DNA of 64,000 bases from Oscheius tipulae (GCA_037178975.1 JASJZH010000003.1:62001-126000); one strand, 5' to 3'. Shown: positions 1 to 12,965, numbered from the stretch's first letter. Notes: a model not told the origin generated them from the sequence alone. A program made the numbers and translations.

Positions 1-677
1 GGAGACGATCACCTTTCTGAGTCCGGATGGAGAGTTGTGAGTCTTTAGAAAGTCTGTTTATTATTTTTACTAAAGAAAGTCTCAGTCGACTAACCGAAAT
101 GGTCTCACTGTGCTACTCTGTTTCAGTCTCTCTATTTCTCTGTCTCTATGTCTCTATGTCTTTGTGTTTCTGTGTCTCTCTGCCTTTTATCTCTTTGGCC
201 TCTTCAATGGAACCCCGGAAGAACTTAGAAAAAGAGACTCTTCACTCCCTGCTCCCTCGAGGCACATTGACTCTTCGCCGTGGTCATAGCCAGTCTGTCG
301 CTCCCACACTCTGTTCTTTTTTGCTTTCTAGTGGGGTACTCTCTTGATTCCTGTGCTCTACGTCGACTATCATCCGCCCAATCTGCTGCATTCTCCCCTT
401 CTTGTCAAATCGTGTTATTCGCGCAGTGAACAAAAAGAGAGCCACTTCTCCGTTTTGAAAAGGACCTATTTTGATGTGCTGAAGACGAGAGCTACTTCCT
501 CGAAGAAAGAATGACAAGCTGTCAGCGCGATCATTTGAATCTCAACTTTTGAAGTTTCTCAACATATCTCTGTCCGATTATCAAACAGAGCATTATCGTC
601 CGTTTTTCCACGAAGAGAAAGAGACGCCTGAAGAGCAATCCGAGCCCTTCGGCTTATTCTATTACGGCGAAAACTAA
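1..677 (+). CDS. 3' end of an unrecognised protein-coding gene, with an apparent frame break
   Basis: The window opens inside an exon (1-36) ending at a GTGAGT donor. A second exon follows the TTTCTAG acceptor and runs 332-677. The phases agree (phase 0) and give ...SGWRV then WGTLLIPVLYVDYHPPN. This frame reaches TGA at 512-514. A second frame, open from about 507, continues as KLSARSFESQLLKFLNISL to FGLFYYGEN and a TAA at 675-677. The amino-acid composition of both halves looks coding, so either a base is inserted near 505-512 or a weak 34-nt intron (GTGCTG...AAAG, about 474-507) restores frame. No domain or family was recognised. The stop lies only 45 bp before the TRP start on the same strand. 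Confidence 0.45.
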
Positions 678-722
678 TAGAAGGAAAGCAGTAGGAGGCT
701 CCCTTCTCGTCTCCGTTCTGAC

Positions 723-3700
723 ATGGACGAACCCATGTGGTAAGCTCCTCTTTTCAAAAGTATGTGAAGCAATCAAAGCGACAGGGAGTTAAGGTTTTTA
801 CTCGAGTATCTGTCTCTCTATCTCTTTGTTTCTCTGTCTTTCAGCTCTACTGTCTCTCTATCTGCTTCTCTGTCTCTCTGTCTCACCCGATCCGTTACTC
901 CTGTCATGCTCAAAGATCCCTCCTCTATTCTTTTATTCAATCCACTGCACTGCCTAAAGTCTCAAGTTTCCGGATCGGTGGTTTTCTCCCAGTTGTTAGT
1001 ACAAGTTTATGGGATGGCCTGATGGGCGAGACGTCGAAAAGCAGGCCACAGATTTACAGCGCGACTAAAGGGTTCTTTTCTCGTGTCCAGATGTTTCTCT
1101 TCCTCTCTCGAAGAAGAAGGAGATAAGTGTTGCCAACTGCGTGGTCAGTTTTTCGAGTCCATTGCCCTATCAGTGCCCGAAATCCGTGTTGATCTCCCTC
1201 TACTTTCAACACCACGCTGTTAATCAAATCTCGAGAACTTATCCGTCTAGCCGGCAGTGCTCTTTGATTTCTTTGGGCGAAAAAACAACAATACGTGGGA
1301 TTGAACAAACTGATTTTACAAACAGCAAAAGCAAGTGTCTGAAAGGAATTCTAACTTTTAAAATCCTGCTGTCCCAAATTTGTTTGTTATCTTTGAGATG
1401 TCCGTCCCGTATTGAGGTGTACTAAAGGCCCTTGTGGGAATAGACGAAAAGGGAAAGCTCTGGTACTAAAAATAGGATCACGGGGATAACATAAGGTCTC
1501 ATTCTTGACCCAGATGGCCACAGCTGCCTTGATCAAAACATTTCCCTATTCTCCTTTATTGGATCAAGAGTCTACCAGGTAATCTCTAACACATTGGTTT
1601 TTATTGGAACTGTTGTTGCTGTCTATGTCTCCCTGTCTCCTTGTTCGCCTGTCTCTCTGTCTCTTTATCCATCTGTCTGTCAGTATCTGTTTCTCTTACT
1701 CATCCTGAAAGGGTCTCGACTCACTGCTCTGTGTCTAGAGAGAGCGTCCGAGCTTTACCTCCCAATTGGTTCTGATCAAAAATTGCCCCCAAAGTAAAAA
1801 GTGAAAAAATGGAACACACGTGACTCACAAATGGCGAAAGGGGAGGGCCCTGTCGTCTGTCATAGGCTGAGAGAGAAAGCGCTCTCAAAATCAAATCGCA
1901 GTCGTCCATCCTGTTGTCGACCTCAGGCCCCCTGGTCAATGGACCAACTACTCTAGTCACTCCCCAATTATTTCTCAAAAAACATGGACAAGGAGGTCAT
2001 TCTGTCGGCCAATATAGGGTAACTTTTTCTTAAACTGGGCAATGAAATAGACAGTATTTGAGAGACCTACATCTCCAAATTCAGGATGCTGACAGCAGCT
2101 GGCCGGCGGTTTTCTCGCTGTGCCGTGTCTCCTCGTCCTCGGAATCGCAACTACACCCTCGGTAATCTTCCTCCCCCACCGGCTGTGAACATCCGAACCC
2201 AGGATATGCTCAGTCATCAGGAACGAAGGTTTGAACTTATTTTAGCCCCGTGTCATCTATCTTTTCAGTTTCATCGAGGCCGCGGAACGCGGAGACAAGC
2301 CCACGATGGAATGCCTTCTGAGAAAACGGGACCATGGAATGCCCTTAAATATCAACGCCGTGAACATTTTGAACCGATCGGCTCTGGAAATTGCCGTGGA
2401 TAATGAGAATCTGGAGGTAAGTCTTTCGGTCCAGGGTTTCGAAATGTTTTTCTGGGAACATTTCCAATCCAAAATAGCCGTCCCTCCACTTCGCTTATAT
2501 TAGGCGAGGATGGCGCAAATTTGATTCCTAAATTCTTTCCTCCCACTATCTGGGCTGATCAAAGGACAAAGAGAACTTCGAAGAAATTCGTGTTTTCAGG
2601 TGGTCGAGCTGCTTCTGCTTCAAGCGGATATTCGTATTGGGAATGCTCTCCTCTGCGCAATCAGAGAAGGTAAGAGCTTTTGGTTTATACGCCCTCGCAA
2701 AAGATATAGCCGGATCGGAGATCAAAATAATCCTCGGAACTACTTGACTCGTACTCGTGTATGATGGGGTTTGACGTAAGCCAGAGACAGCGTTCACAGG
2801 CAGTCGATGGATTGAAGCTACTGCAACAGTGATTTGAGCAAACTTCCCTGGTAGGAAAGGTTTTCGGATAAAATTGCATGCAGGATCACGTTCAGCGTTT
2901 TCTAAAACCCTAGCATGCGTGAAAACAAATATTTCTCATGGACAGGGATCGAACCCGGACCTCCAGATTACTAAACAGACGTGCTAGCCACTCGGCCACT
3001 TGGGAGAAAATTTAGGAAGCGGTACGAGTGCGCCCACTTTGAGTCATGTGGCCTAGTGATTAGCGTATTTGCTTGGAGTTCAATCACCGAAAGTTGTCGG
3101 TTCCCCATTGGAAATCATGGTTGTTATTTTTTTTTAATATCCTAGGAGTTTCGAGGACGCTGAGCACGATTCAGAAGTTAGTTTTTCTCCAAAATGTTTC
3201 AATTTTTCGGTAGGTCGAGTTGCTGAGCGTATTTTCTGGGATACTGTTTCTGTCTCTCTGGTAACTACACAGAGTTACAGAGAGGCAGAGAGAAAGCTCT
3301 AAAACCCTTTTCAGGTGTCTACAAGATGGTCGAGATGCTCATCAACCATCAGTCAATCACGCCAGAAATGCTCGGAGAAGGATGGTCTCAACATCTGGAT
3401 CCTGCCGTGGCAGCCAGCTCAGAGTACTCGAGCGACATCTCTCCGATAGTCCTGGCCGCACAGCTAAACCATTTCGACATTCTTAGCATGTTGCTGGGAA
3501 GGAAAGCTCAGATTGAGAGACCTCATCGACATTCCTGTCTCTGTGAGTCGTGTGACAGAGAGCGGCTCAACGACTCTCTCCACCATTCGCTCCGGAGAAT
3601 TAACAAATATCGTGCTCTGGCCAGTCCTGCCTGGATGAGTCTGACCAGTCCGGATCCTATCAAATCAGCTTTCAAGCTGAGCTGGGAACTGCGGCAACTG

Positions 3701-6700
3701 TCTCTCGTCGAGCTTGAGTTCAAAGAGGTGTATCAAAAGGCGAGACGAGACTTAATCTCTTAACTCTTATTTTACAGATGGCCGCAGACTGTAACCAGTA
3801 CGCTGTCGATCTGTTGGGACAGTGTCGCTCGAGCGAAGAGCTCATAGCCGTGCTGAACAAGGATAACACAGACAACAACGAGCTGGTAGAACCGTGGTCT
3901 GCCAGGCTCAGTTTGAGCAGACTGAAACTGGCTATCAAGTACGAGCAGAAGGCGGTAAGTTTCAGGCTTCTAGATGTCATAATTTCCATTCTGGACCCGT
4001 TCTCAACCTTCTTTCAGTTCGTCTCTCATCCTCACTGTCAACAACTTCTCATGTCGATCTGGTACGAAGGCTTTCCCGGACGACGACAGAGGGGAAGCTG
4101 GCTCAACATCCTCCAGTGCATTCTTCTCGTCCTTCTGTGGCCGATTCTGTCCATTTGGTACATTCTGGTATACCCTATTGTTCGAAGGATACATTGGAAA
4201 TGCTCAGATGCCAAAGAGTTCAGTGGGACGGATAGTCCGATCGCCGTTCATGAAATTCCTGTACTATTCCATCTCTTTCGGGTGTTTTCTACTGCTTCTG
4301 ACATTGGCCACTTTTGAGAGCTATAGGGGAGAGAAGGGCGAAGTGAAGGTAAGCGAGAGGGCAACTTTTGACCCTCCATCCCTAAATTTAAGGGTTCTTC
4401 GGGAACCAGAGCTTCGGATCGAGGTCCAACTCCTACTGTCATTGAGTCCCTGGTCATGGTATGGGTTCTCGGAATGCTCTGGTCCGAGATCAAACAGCTC
4501 TGGGAGGAGGGATTCAAGCGCTACATCCATCAGTGGTGGAATTGGCTCGACTTCATAATGATCTGTCTCTATCTGACCACAATCAGCATTCGACTCTCAG
4601 CCTTCGTCCTCTTCCATCACAGAGCCGATCGCTTCGAAATCAGAACCAGATGGGCTGCCTATGAGCCAATGCTCGTGGCAGAAGCTCTCTTTGCCGTGGG
4701 GAATATCTTCAGCTTTGCTCGGATCATCTACCTCTTCCAGACGAATCCTTACCTGGGACCGTTGCAGGTAAAGAGGACTTTTCTCTTGAACTGCCATGGG
4801 TACCCGCTGGCAGAATCCACAGTCCGAAATAATTTCATAATCTCCCTTTTCTCCTTCCCCATATCTCAAAATAATACAATTTCCATGGTTTCACTTCCCC
4901 CCCCCCTCTATGCCATTCCCCGTGATTCGCAGACTTCCAGTGGCCGGATGGTCTAGGGGTATGATTCTCGCTTCGGGTGCGAGAGGTCCCGGGTTCGACT
5001 CCCGGTTCGGCCCAAACCATTTTGCATTTTTCAGATCTCTCTCGGATGCATGTTGGTCGACGTGGCCAAGTTTTGCTTCATTTTCGTCCTCATAATTTCG
5101 TCCTTCAGCATCGGATTGGCTCAACTTTATTGGTATCTTTGTCATAGGGTATTGTTATCGGAAGTTTTCAGGTACTATGATCCAGAAACTCCTGTCTGTT
5201 TGGACGGACAAGAGTGTGAACAAATGCCCAATGCTTTTTCGTCGTGAGTTTTTATCTCTCAGTCTTTCTGTCTTTCTGCCTCTTTGTCTCTCGGTCTCTC
5301 TTTAGGGTGTTTAATCAGAACTCACAAGCAACACAATTTTAGAATAGCAGACTCCTACTTGACTCTACTCTGGGCACTCTTCTCCATTACCAAAGTCGAA
5401 GACACAAGTGTCCTCGAGAAACACCACTTCACCCAATCTGTGGGACGAGGAATGTTTATCATGTACCACTGCACCTCGATTATTGTTCTTCTGAACATGC
5501 TCATTGCCATGATGAGTCACAGCTTCCAGAACATCAATGTGAGTCGAGGATTCCGTTTTTTTTTGTAACGGTTCTCTTCAGGACCATGCCGATCTGGAAT
5601 GGAAGTTCCATCGAACCAAACTCTGGATGGCCCACTTTGATGAAGGGTCGAGTCTACCTCCCCCGTTCAATATTGTCATCACTCCCAAAGTCAGTGATTC
5701 CAGTTTTTCATTCAAGACTTTCTAGGCAATCCTCAACTTCATCAACGGTCTCATTAATACTGTCAGATGGCTTCTCGGGAAGTATACCTATACCAAAAGT
5801 GTGTCGAGAGCCACAATTCGACGGCCTGGCTATTCGCGAAAGAGGAACGAGCTGGAGAAGAAGACGGATGATGAGGAAGATGGAAAGAACCCCTTGACGT
5901 ATAGGGACATCGTAGCCCGTCTTGTCCGCCGACTCATTCATCAGACAATGAAAAATATGAAGCTGGATGGAGTGAATGAGGATGACCTTCATGAGATCAA
6001 GCAAGATATCAGCAGTTTGAGGTAAGAAGCTTAAACTAAGACAGAGAGACTGAGAGAGATAAGGAGAGACAGAGAGACCGAGACTTTCCAGATACGAGCT
6101 TCGAGATGACCGTCAACGTGAGATCAAGCGCAGCTCTTCTCACATCGACTCGGTCAAGAGAGACATCATGAGAACAATGAGCAATACGCGTCGGTCACAG
6201 CGACGGCCCTTCCCTCGCTACCGAGGGGCAAGAGCCTCAGTGGCGGAAGAATCCGAGAGTGGTTCGGATTGCGACGATGCCAGCTACCTCTCGAACATTT
6301 TCACCCCGCCAGTCGATTCGGCCGTCCCGGAAATCACAGAGATCCGCGTGAACATGGTGGAGAAGCCCAGAAGGAGCAGTGGTAAGACTTCCGTTGTCTT
6401 TCCCGTACTGTATCGGTTTCCGATTCGGCCCAGACGAAGTGTACTTCTGAAGAGCCGCGTCGTAGCTCGGAGAGTTCCTCCAAAAAAAGACATCATCATC
6501 TTCTGAGGAAAACTGACACCTCTTTCAGCTTTCCCATCAACGGGATCCTGGCTTCCCCTGTTTTTAGGCAAGATAAATATCAAGACTGCCTCTGATAATC
6601 CATATTTTAGTTCTGCGGGACCTGCTCGTTCGCGTTCGCCGTCTGCCGATGCCTCTCTCGATGCCATAGTAGCCCTCCGGAATGATATCAATCACAAACT

Positions 6701-6797
6701 GGAGGAGATAATGAAGACGCTGGAAAGGAAGGTTCCAGAGAAGAGGAACAGTCGAGTCGGGTTCTGTGATCCGAAGGATCCTAAGGACATACTTTGA
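723..6797 (+). CDS. TRPC-type transient receptor potential cation channel, 987 aa
   Basis: Sixteen exons join in phase: 723-739, 2085-2228, 2269-2416, 2600-2669, 3315-3727, 3778-3954, 4018-4167, 4208-4348, 4393-4767, 5035-5132, 5172-5243, 5343-5538, 5582-5689, 5726-6021, 6092-6381, 6529-6797. They total 2964 nt. The N-terminus has ankyrin-like repeats ([26 protein letters not shown]) and then the TRP_2 region. The membrane domain includes [37 protein letters not shown] and a pore/S6 region ending [10 protein letters not shown]. The TRP box follows as [11 protein letters not shown] with LPPPFNIV. The C-terminus is basic with coiled-coil character and ends KDPKDIL. Length and TRP box place it with TRPC (Drosophila trp, C. 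elegans trp-1/trp-2); the paralogue is not resolved. By family it is a plasma-membrane Ca2+-permeable channel acting downstream of phospholipase C. Three introns are only 39-44 nt. The 17-nt first coding exon is inferred from exact phase and is the weakest part of the model. Confidence 0.93.
2940..3215. repeat. tRNA-like repeats and SINE tail in a TRP intron
   Basis: Two tRNA-like pieces lie back to back. On the minus strand (about 3003-2942) there is an A-box-like TGGCCGAGTGG and a B-box-like GGGTTCGATCC, but the stems do not fold as a proper tRNA. On the plus strand (about 3048-3110) there is TGGCCTAGTGATTAGCG followed by a tail resembling the CGAGGGCGCTGAACACGAT tail of the SINE-like family described at 49243 and 53381. 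I read this as decayed tRNA-derived SINE sequence, not working tRNA genes. Confidence 0.6.
4942..5013 (+). tRNA. tRNA-Pro (anticodon CGG) inside a TRP-channel intron
   Basis: The cloverleaf is complete over 72 nt. The acceptor stem GGCCGGA pairs with TTCGGCC (one G-T), followed by discriminator C. The D-arm/A-box is TGGTCTAGGGG. The anticodon stem TCTCGC pairs with GCGAGA around loop TTCGGGT, so the anticodon is CGG. The T-arm is CCGGG TTCGACT CCCGG. It closely resembles animal tRNA-Pro. A TTTT run about 7 nt downstream can terminate Pol III, and the host splice acceptor lies 21 nt after the tRNA on the same strand. CCA is not encoded, as expected. Confidence 0.95.
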
Positions 6798-7165
6798 GGG
6801 GAAGGAGAGGGTCAAAAGTACGGGTCAAGTTTACAATCTTCTCAAAGTCAAGCAATATATTTGTCATATGCTCTAGAGAGTGGATAAAGAATTTTCGATA
6901 AATTGTGTAGTGATCCGTCCGTACAGTCTACTCAAAGATTCAGCCTGTCTGTCCCTCTGTCTTTCTGTCTCTCTGCCTTTATCTGCTATCGTACAGTCGA
7001 CCCTTTGCCGTCTCTCCCGTATTTCTTCATAATCATAATCAGAATACAATGCTCCCCGCGTATCTCTCTCCCCCTCTCTCCTTTCCAAATGTTCTTTTCC
7101 CACACACCGGCTCGTTGACTCACAGCCGTCCCTATCTATGCCCACGGCGGCGGCTCCCCCTGTCC

Positions 7166-10100
7166 ATGATTCAGTCTTTCGTTTCAAATCACATGCGGAC
7201 GGCCGTACTGTTTTTGACCGTAGGGGCTCTACTGACTTCCGGTCAGTTTCAGCCCTTCAATGCGCTCCCACAGCAGCAGCAGTCCTTCCAACAGCAGAAT
7301 TTCTTTGGTTCTCAGCAGTCTCAGCAGTCCTTCAGTAATTTCAACTCGGCTGGACATAATGCTCAGACGGAATTTGAAGGTAAACACTTTGTGGCTTCAG
7401 AATTTTTTGGGTTCAGGAAATCTGGTCTGGTATGGCCCTTTGGCTGGAGACCGACAAATCACAGACAACCAGAGACAGAACGGGATGCAAATCAAGCTCC
7501 ATAACTTTTTTCCGTACTATGGAGGTCGCTACAATTATACGATGGTGAGTGACAATACTCTCCGTCTCCCTGTCTCTGAGGTTACCCTTTTCAATTTGAC
7601 CGCGATCCTAAAGTTGCCAGCCTAAAAGTACTACCAATTTTAGAACATTTCATCCTCTTCTGCCTCCTCTTCCCGCAATGACAGCCTCTTTGTTTGCTTT
7701 AGTATCAAGACAAACAGTGTTCTTCTCAGATGATTCACGCTAAAAGTGCGCGGGAGTATTGCTCTTTCTCAAGAAGATATGAGTATTTCCTAATAATTTT
7801 GGCAGGCAGCCAGCCTTGTGAAAAGAATACTTCCGGCCTTTATTGACTTTCGCGCCTACTGATAGCTTATCGATCTTGAAGAAACAGGGAGGGAGTGAGT
7901 CACATGGTTGAGAGTTCTGTCTCTTGTCTTTCTGTCAAGGCTTCACTTTCTTTTTCAGATCTCAACAAATGGCTACATCTCCTTCGCCCACTTCTCCGAC
8001 GATCAGTCAACTCTCCAGATTGGCCTCGACGCTGACTGGCCCACCCAATCGGATCCTGCTTTGATTGCTCCGTACATGTGCAAGTGAGTCCATACCACTT
8101 TTTGACTCATACTCTCTCTTCCAGACAACGGATCCAGTCCGGTCAAGGAACAGATTCTCAAATCTATTATCGCATGGAGGTCCGCAAGAATGTAGCTCAA
8201 CAACTAGGTTTGAATCTCTCATTGATGCGATATTGTAATCTTCCAGTGACCAACGAATTGAATAATCAACAGAGACGTGGTTGTCTGGGAAAACCGGACT
8301 ATTTCCGTTGTGACGATCAGAGTGATACTTTTTTGAACAGCTTGCAGAGTGCTCTCATGCGTAATATCGAACACATTTGAAAATTGCACATGAGATTTTA
8401 GAAGGGGTTGCTGGCGCCTCGACTTTCAGAGCCGAAGCGGCTCTCGTAGTAACCTGGAAGAATATGAGACCGAATATTGGAAGTGAAACGGGGCTATCGA
8501 CGTATCAGCTGGTTTGGATGGCGGATGCTCAGGTAGAGTATTGATGAGAGAGATAGAGAAACATAGAGACAGAGTAACAGAGAGACATCTCCTACTTTCA
8601 GGGCCTCCAATCCTACACCATGATCAACTACCAAAAGCTCGGCTTCGACGCAGCCGATCTCCAAGGAAACATTCGAACAGGAAAATGTCAGGCTGTCTTC
8701 AACGGCGGAAACCACACCGGCTCTGTTCAAGTAGACTTGAATGAGATGACCAAGCATCAGCCGAGCTCTTTGGCTGACCGATCCTCCGTTCCTCACATCG
8801 CCAGAGGAAGATACTTTCACAGAGTTGACGATGTGGTCAGACCTGCTGGCTGCAGCAACAAGACGGGAGGAACATGTGGGTTTAGATTTGGAACATTTGG
8901 AATCACTTTTTGCAGTTCCACTTCTTATCTACCCAAACATTGTCTCGATGCTCGGACAGGTCAAGGTGGACGTGAATGGACTCTGTCTTAATCCTTCGGT
9001 GACCTACGTCCTGATGATAGAACAGAGACAGACGGCTCCCTGTGAAATGCTCAATCCTTCCATTGCTCGATGTACATTGCCCAGAATACAGGATTGGGGA
9101 ACGAAAACCGTATACTTCCAGCCGCAATCGGGACTTTCCAACGATGAAAAAGCCTACGTGGGATTCATTTACTTCGGTGAGTAGAGCATAGGTATCTTAT
9201 GACTCTTTCAGTCCCACCCACTATCGATCCGATGCGTCTGGACATTGGCGACATCCACTCCTGGTATCTGAACCCTCCCCCCAATCAGATGACTATCAAA
9301 TGGTATCCGCGAAACTTTACCCAGGAGCTCCATCGTGGGACGAGCCCCGATCAGTTTCAGCCGATCAACTATCTTGATGACTCGATCTACAATGTTCAGC
9401 TGGGTCTGTACATTGTCGGATACAATGAGGCTCAAGACCCTAAGGCTAGAAAGTGGACGCCACAGCACAGAGTGCTGGCCAGATGGATGACGTTTGCCAA
9501 TCGGGCCGAGGAACATTTCAAATGGAATCCGATGATAGAAAGACTACAGCTGGATCATCCCGTGGATCAGTGGTATTTGAGTGACGAGGAGCAGAGGGAG
9601 GAACTTTTCGAGTTCAGGTAGGTTCTAACCCTTGTCTCTCTGCTTCTCTATCTTTCTACCTTTCTGTCGTTCGATCTCTCTGTCTCACTGTTTCTCTCTC
9701 TCACTGTCGAAACTCAAGATTCTAGCCCGATCCATTGTCCTTCTTCAGATTTGGCTACTTGAAACTGGCTCCGATCCCCTCGACAGATTTTAACGTCCCA
9801 ACCCACAACAACAAGGACAAGCCAGTACACATCGATATACCGGACGGACTTATCAGTTCCCCGATCTCTTTGCACTGGCTCTGGGGTCTGACACGCCCCG
9901 AGGCTAATCATCAAGTACGGGACAAGGACGAGAAGGCGCTGTTTGTCAAAGACAAGTCGAAACAGATGTGCCATGCCTGGTATAATGAAGACGGAGCTCT
10001 GGACAATTTCATCCGACAGACTGAGAGCAATGCCAGTTGTCCGTGCATGGAGAAGCAGGCAAAGATGGACCTTGGACGGTTCATGCCGCATCCACGGTGC

Positions 10101-12874
10101 AGTAATGTGAGTTCAGGTTATAGACAGGGGGAGAAATGGGTTTCAGCTCTTCCGAGACGTCTCCTGTACTGAAACACTTGGTGCAATGAACTGCTACATG
10201 TCGGCTCAGAATGTCCACGGGTCGACTCACAAAAAGAACAAGCACGGTCACGATGAGTTCACGTAAGCACTACAGATAGGTATTGTATCTCATTGTTCAG
10301 TAACTTCGCCACACACTACGGTCAGACCTGCTGCTACGATTCCAAGGGCTATCTGATGCAGTCATCCTACCAGCCGGTAGTAAAAATTGACGAGTCGACC
10401 CCGTACAGTCCTGGTTTCCCTACGAGAGCTTACGAAATGGGCAGTGATCCCTACCAGGGAATGTTCGAAGTTCCCGGACTGTCCACTTTCCATCATGACA
10501 TCATGCCGTACTACCTGTGCTGCAAGTACGCCGACTTCCGTTGTCAGATGTTCTACTGGAGGAGACCGAGTTCAGCTTGTCAGGCCTACGAGCCACCAGT
10601 TACTGGTAGAAATACTTTTTTTGATGATTCAGTGACTCTTCCAGGTTCCATCATGGGAGCTGGAGTGATTTCCACACTGAACAATCGTAACCTCGTCTTC
10701 AATGATCCAGGAATCTATACGCTGCTCCATTCGCACAAGTCCGTCAACACCCCAGAAGTCCAGATACAGGTCAGGATGGAGAGGTTTCCGGATCGGAGTG
10801 TCGACTTCGGGCATAGAAATATAGAACAGAGGGATCTGGTCCAGCCGACCAACTCTACGGTGGTTACAGGAGTCGTCCTGCAAGCTGAAGATGCTGACAG
10901 GTTGGTTTGTGAAAGCAGAGTGACAGAGACAGGGACAGATTAAGTGTGCCTATGTAACCTTAAAACCATTTTAGAGTCCACGTTCTTTTGCGAAAAGATA
11001 CCCGTCGAGGCAGGTACAAGACCTCCATCATTGTGGGAAACGTTATTCGTTACTTTGACAACATGCACCTTCAGAGATTCCGGGGTAAAACGGTTTTTGT
11101 CTGAAAAATAGGAAGTTCTCCAGGTGTCACGGTATACGTGAATAATGTCGAGAAGGGACAGGCTGAGATCTATGTCGTCCTCGACCAGGCCCAGATTGGA
11201 ATGCGAATCCGCGAGTCCTACGCTATTGACATTGATAGGAAGTTTCAGTATGAAGAGAGTTTGGGACTTTTGGATCTTCAGATCTCTGTGCCACCACAGT
11301 ATAAAGTTGTGAGTGATTTGTGGAAACAGTTCAAGAAGTCGTTTGTTCAGAATGTCGGAGCTGGAGTCTCTCGAGTCAGAGAGGCTACTGATCCTCATGT
11401 CGAAGGACTGATTAATCCATTCCCTGACGAGATTTCGGTCGATTACAGAAGTTCAGTGACGTGGAGCAGTGTCAATGATGGAGGAATGAGATCGCAGATG
11501 ATGAAATGTGAGTTAAGAAGCTAAGAAGAAATAGTGACAGAGACAAGCGCCACAACGAAACAGTGCTATCTAGCTCCCTTGTGCTTTCAAAATATATTAG
11601 TCTACGTACGTCGTATTTCAATGTCAGAGACAGAGACAGTATTATTCCCCATTTTCAGACAAGATCAAAGGAGATGAGGATGCACAGAACGTAAATCTCC
11701 AAGCCGACGATGTCAAGGACCTCTTCCAAGCCCGAACAGACCAAGAGAAGACGTTCCAAGCTTTCGCTGACCACTTCCTCAAGGGTCCAGTCTATAAAGT
11801 CAGCTCAATCCATCAGAGGACTCCCTTCTACCCATGGAATGAGTCCGAGTTCAAGAGATTCCTCGAATTTTGCAAGACGAACCGCGTCGCGCCAGAGTAC
11901 ATGTCTCGCGAGGAGAGGAAAATTTACGGACGTTGTCCGAGAGACGTGGTGGCGCTGGAGCAGGACTGTGCCAACGATGTCACGTGTCTCTTTGACGCTG
12001 TTATGCTACAGGCTCGTGTGCTGGGCGATGAGTCAAGAGAGTCTTTCAACACTTACATTGACCAACGACTGCAAGGAGTCGCACGGTACAACAGCTGCGG
12101 AGCAATGAATATCGAATACCCGGAGTATCTGATCAAGGGACCTTCGAGCGGTCAGCAGGCCTACTTGGAAGGAGCCGTGATCTCGTTCAGCTGCTTCCAG
12201 ACCCACATAATGATGGGGGACACGACGGAGTTCACTTGTAAGTTTCTGACAGAATTCATAGACGATGTTTTCCAGGTCAAAAGTTCCGCAACGAGCACGA
12301 GAACAACTACCGCTATCAATGGACCCAGGGGGATCAGCCTTGGTGCCGTCACAGAGCCAAAGACAACGTCTTGACATGGCTGATGTGGACAGCTATCGCT
12401 TTAGGCATCCTTCTCGTCCCCATTTGCATTTTCTTTGCCTGCTGGACAATGAAACAGTCAAGGAAGAACAGGTTGAAACAGGAGAAGGGAACTGAAATGC
12501 AGCCACTGAATACTAAGCCACCCAAAGAAGATCTTGACTCACTGGCAGGATCTTCGGATATAGCGAGACTTGAAAAGGAGCCGGGTAGTAGAAATAAACC
12601 AGGGTAAGTGGAAGGAAATAAGATAGGAAAACAAGGACAGAGAGAAAAGGAGACAGAGAGATAGAGAGACAAAGAGACAGAATGACAGACAGACGGGGAG
12701 GCAGGGTGACGGAGTGACGGAGTGAGAGGGAAACAGAACGACAAATGCACCAAGGAGCGTCAAAGTGTTTCCAGATTCCCTACCCTGTCCCAGTCTCCGA
12801 GTCGAGGAGCTTCTCCCTATAACCAACAACCGATCTCATACCGACGGAATCCAGTCGGTGAAATCTCCGTCTAG
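7166..12874 (+). CDS. Mesh-like NIDO-AMOP-VWD-Sushi transmembrane protein, 1423 aa
   Basis: Nineteen exons join in phase from ATG 7166 to TAG 12874, 4272 nt. A second ATG at 7193 gives a shorter signal peptide (MRTAVLFLTVGALLTSGQ) and may be the true start. In order: Gln/Phe-rich segment; NIDO domain (LVWYGPLAGDRQI, INGYI-like ISTNGYISF, ending GCSNKTGG); a linker region; AMOP domain near 9.7-10.1 kb (CHAW...CPC...GRFMPHPRCS); VWD-type region (10.3-11.3 kb, GQTCCYDSKGYL, VTVYVNN); a Sushi-like Cys region (SCGAMNIEYP...SFSC...TC...WC); one membrane helix (WLMWTAIALGILLVPICIFF); and a basic/Ser-rich tail. This order is that of Drosophila Mesh, which helps build smooth septate junctions in gut epithelium; related proteins occur in nematodes. 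Family assignment is secure. The junctional role is inferred. Confidence 0.92.
12605..12740. repeat. AGACAGAG-type low-complexity tract in an intron
   Basis: Most of the last Mesh-gene intron is imperfect repeats of AGAGACAG. It is one of the clearest examples of a tract found, in either orientation, in many introns of this window. Confidence 0.85.
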
Positions 12875-12953
12875 CGCTCATCTTCCTGGTTCTTTGGTAT
12901 CCAAAGCCTTCTCCAAATGCTGCCTGTATCTCATTTTGTCCACAACAAAACGC

Positions 12954-12965
12954 AATAAATTTATT
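12954..12965. terminator. Palindromic bidirectional poly(A) signal
   Basis: AATAAATTTATT is its own reverse complement, so it reads AATAAA on both strands. It lies 80 bp after the Mesh-like stop (+) and about 310 bp after the GalNAc-transferase stop (-), the only clear signal for the latter nearby. A second plus-strand AATAAA sits at 12991-12996. Confidence 0.65.

Noticed and set aside
2942-3003. Possible minus-strand tRNA gene
   Set aside because: Good A- and B-boxes, but the anticodon and acceptor stems do not pair; kept as a tRNA-derived repeat.
5310-5342. Extra TRP exon beginning VFNQNSQ
   Set aside because: It meets TAG within 12 codons; the acceptor ending at 5342 gives the correct phase and leads straight into the pore exon.
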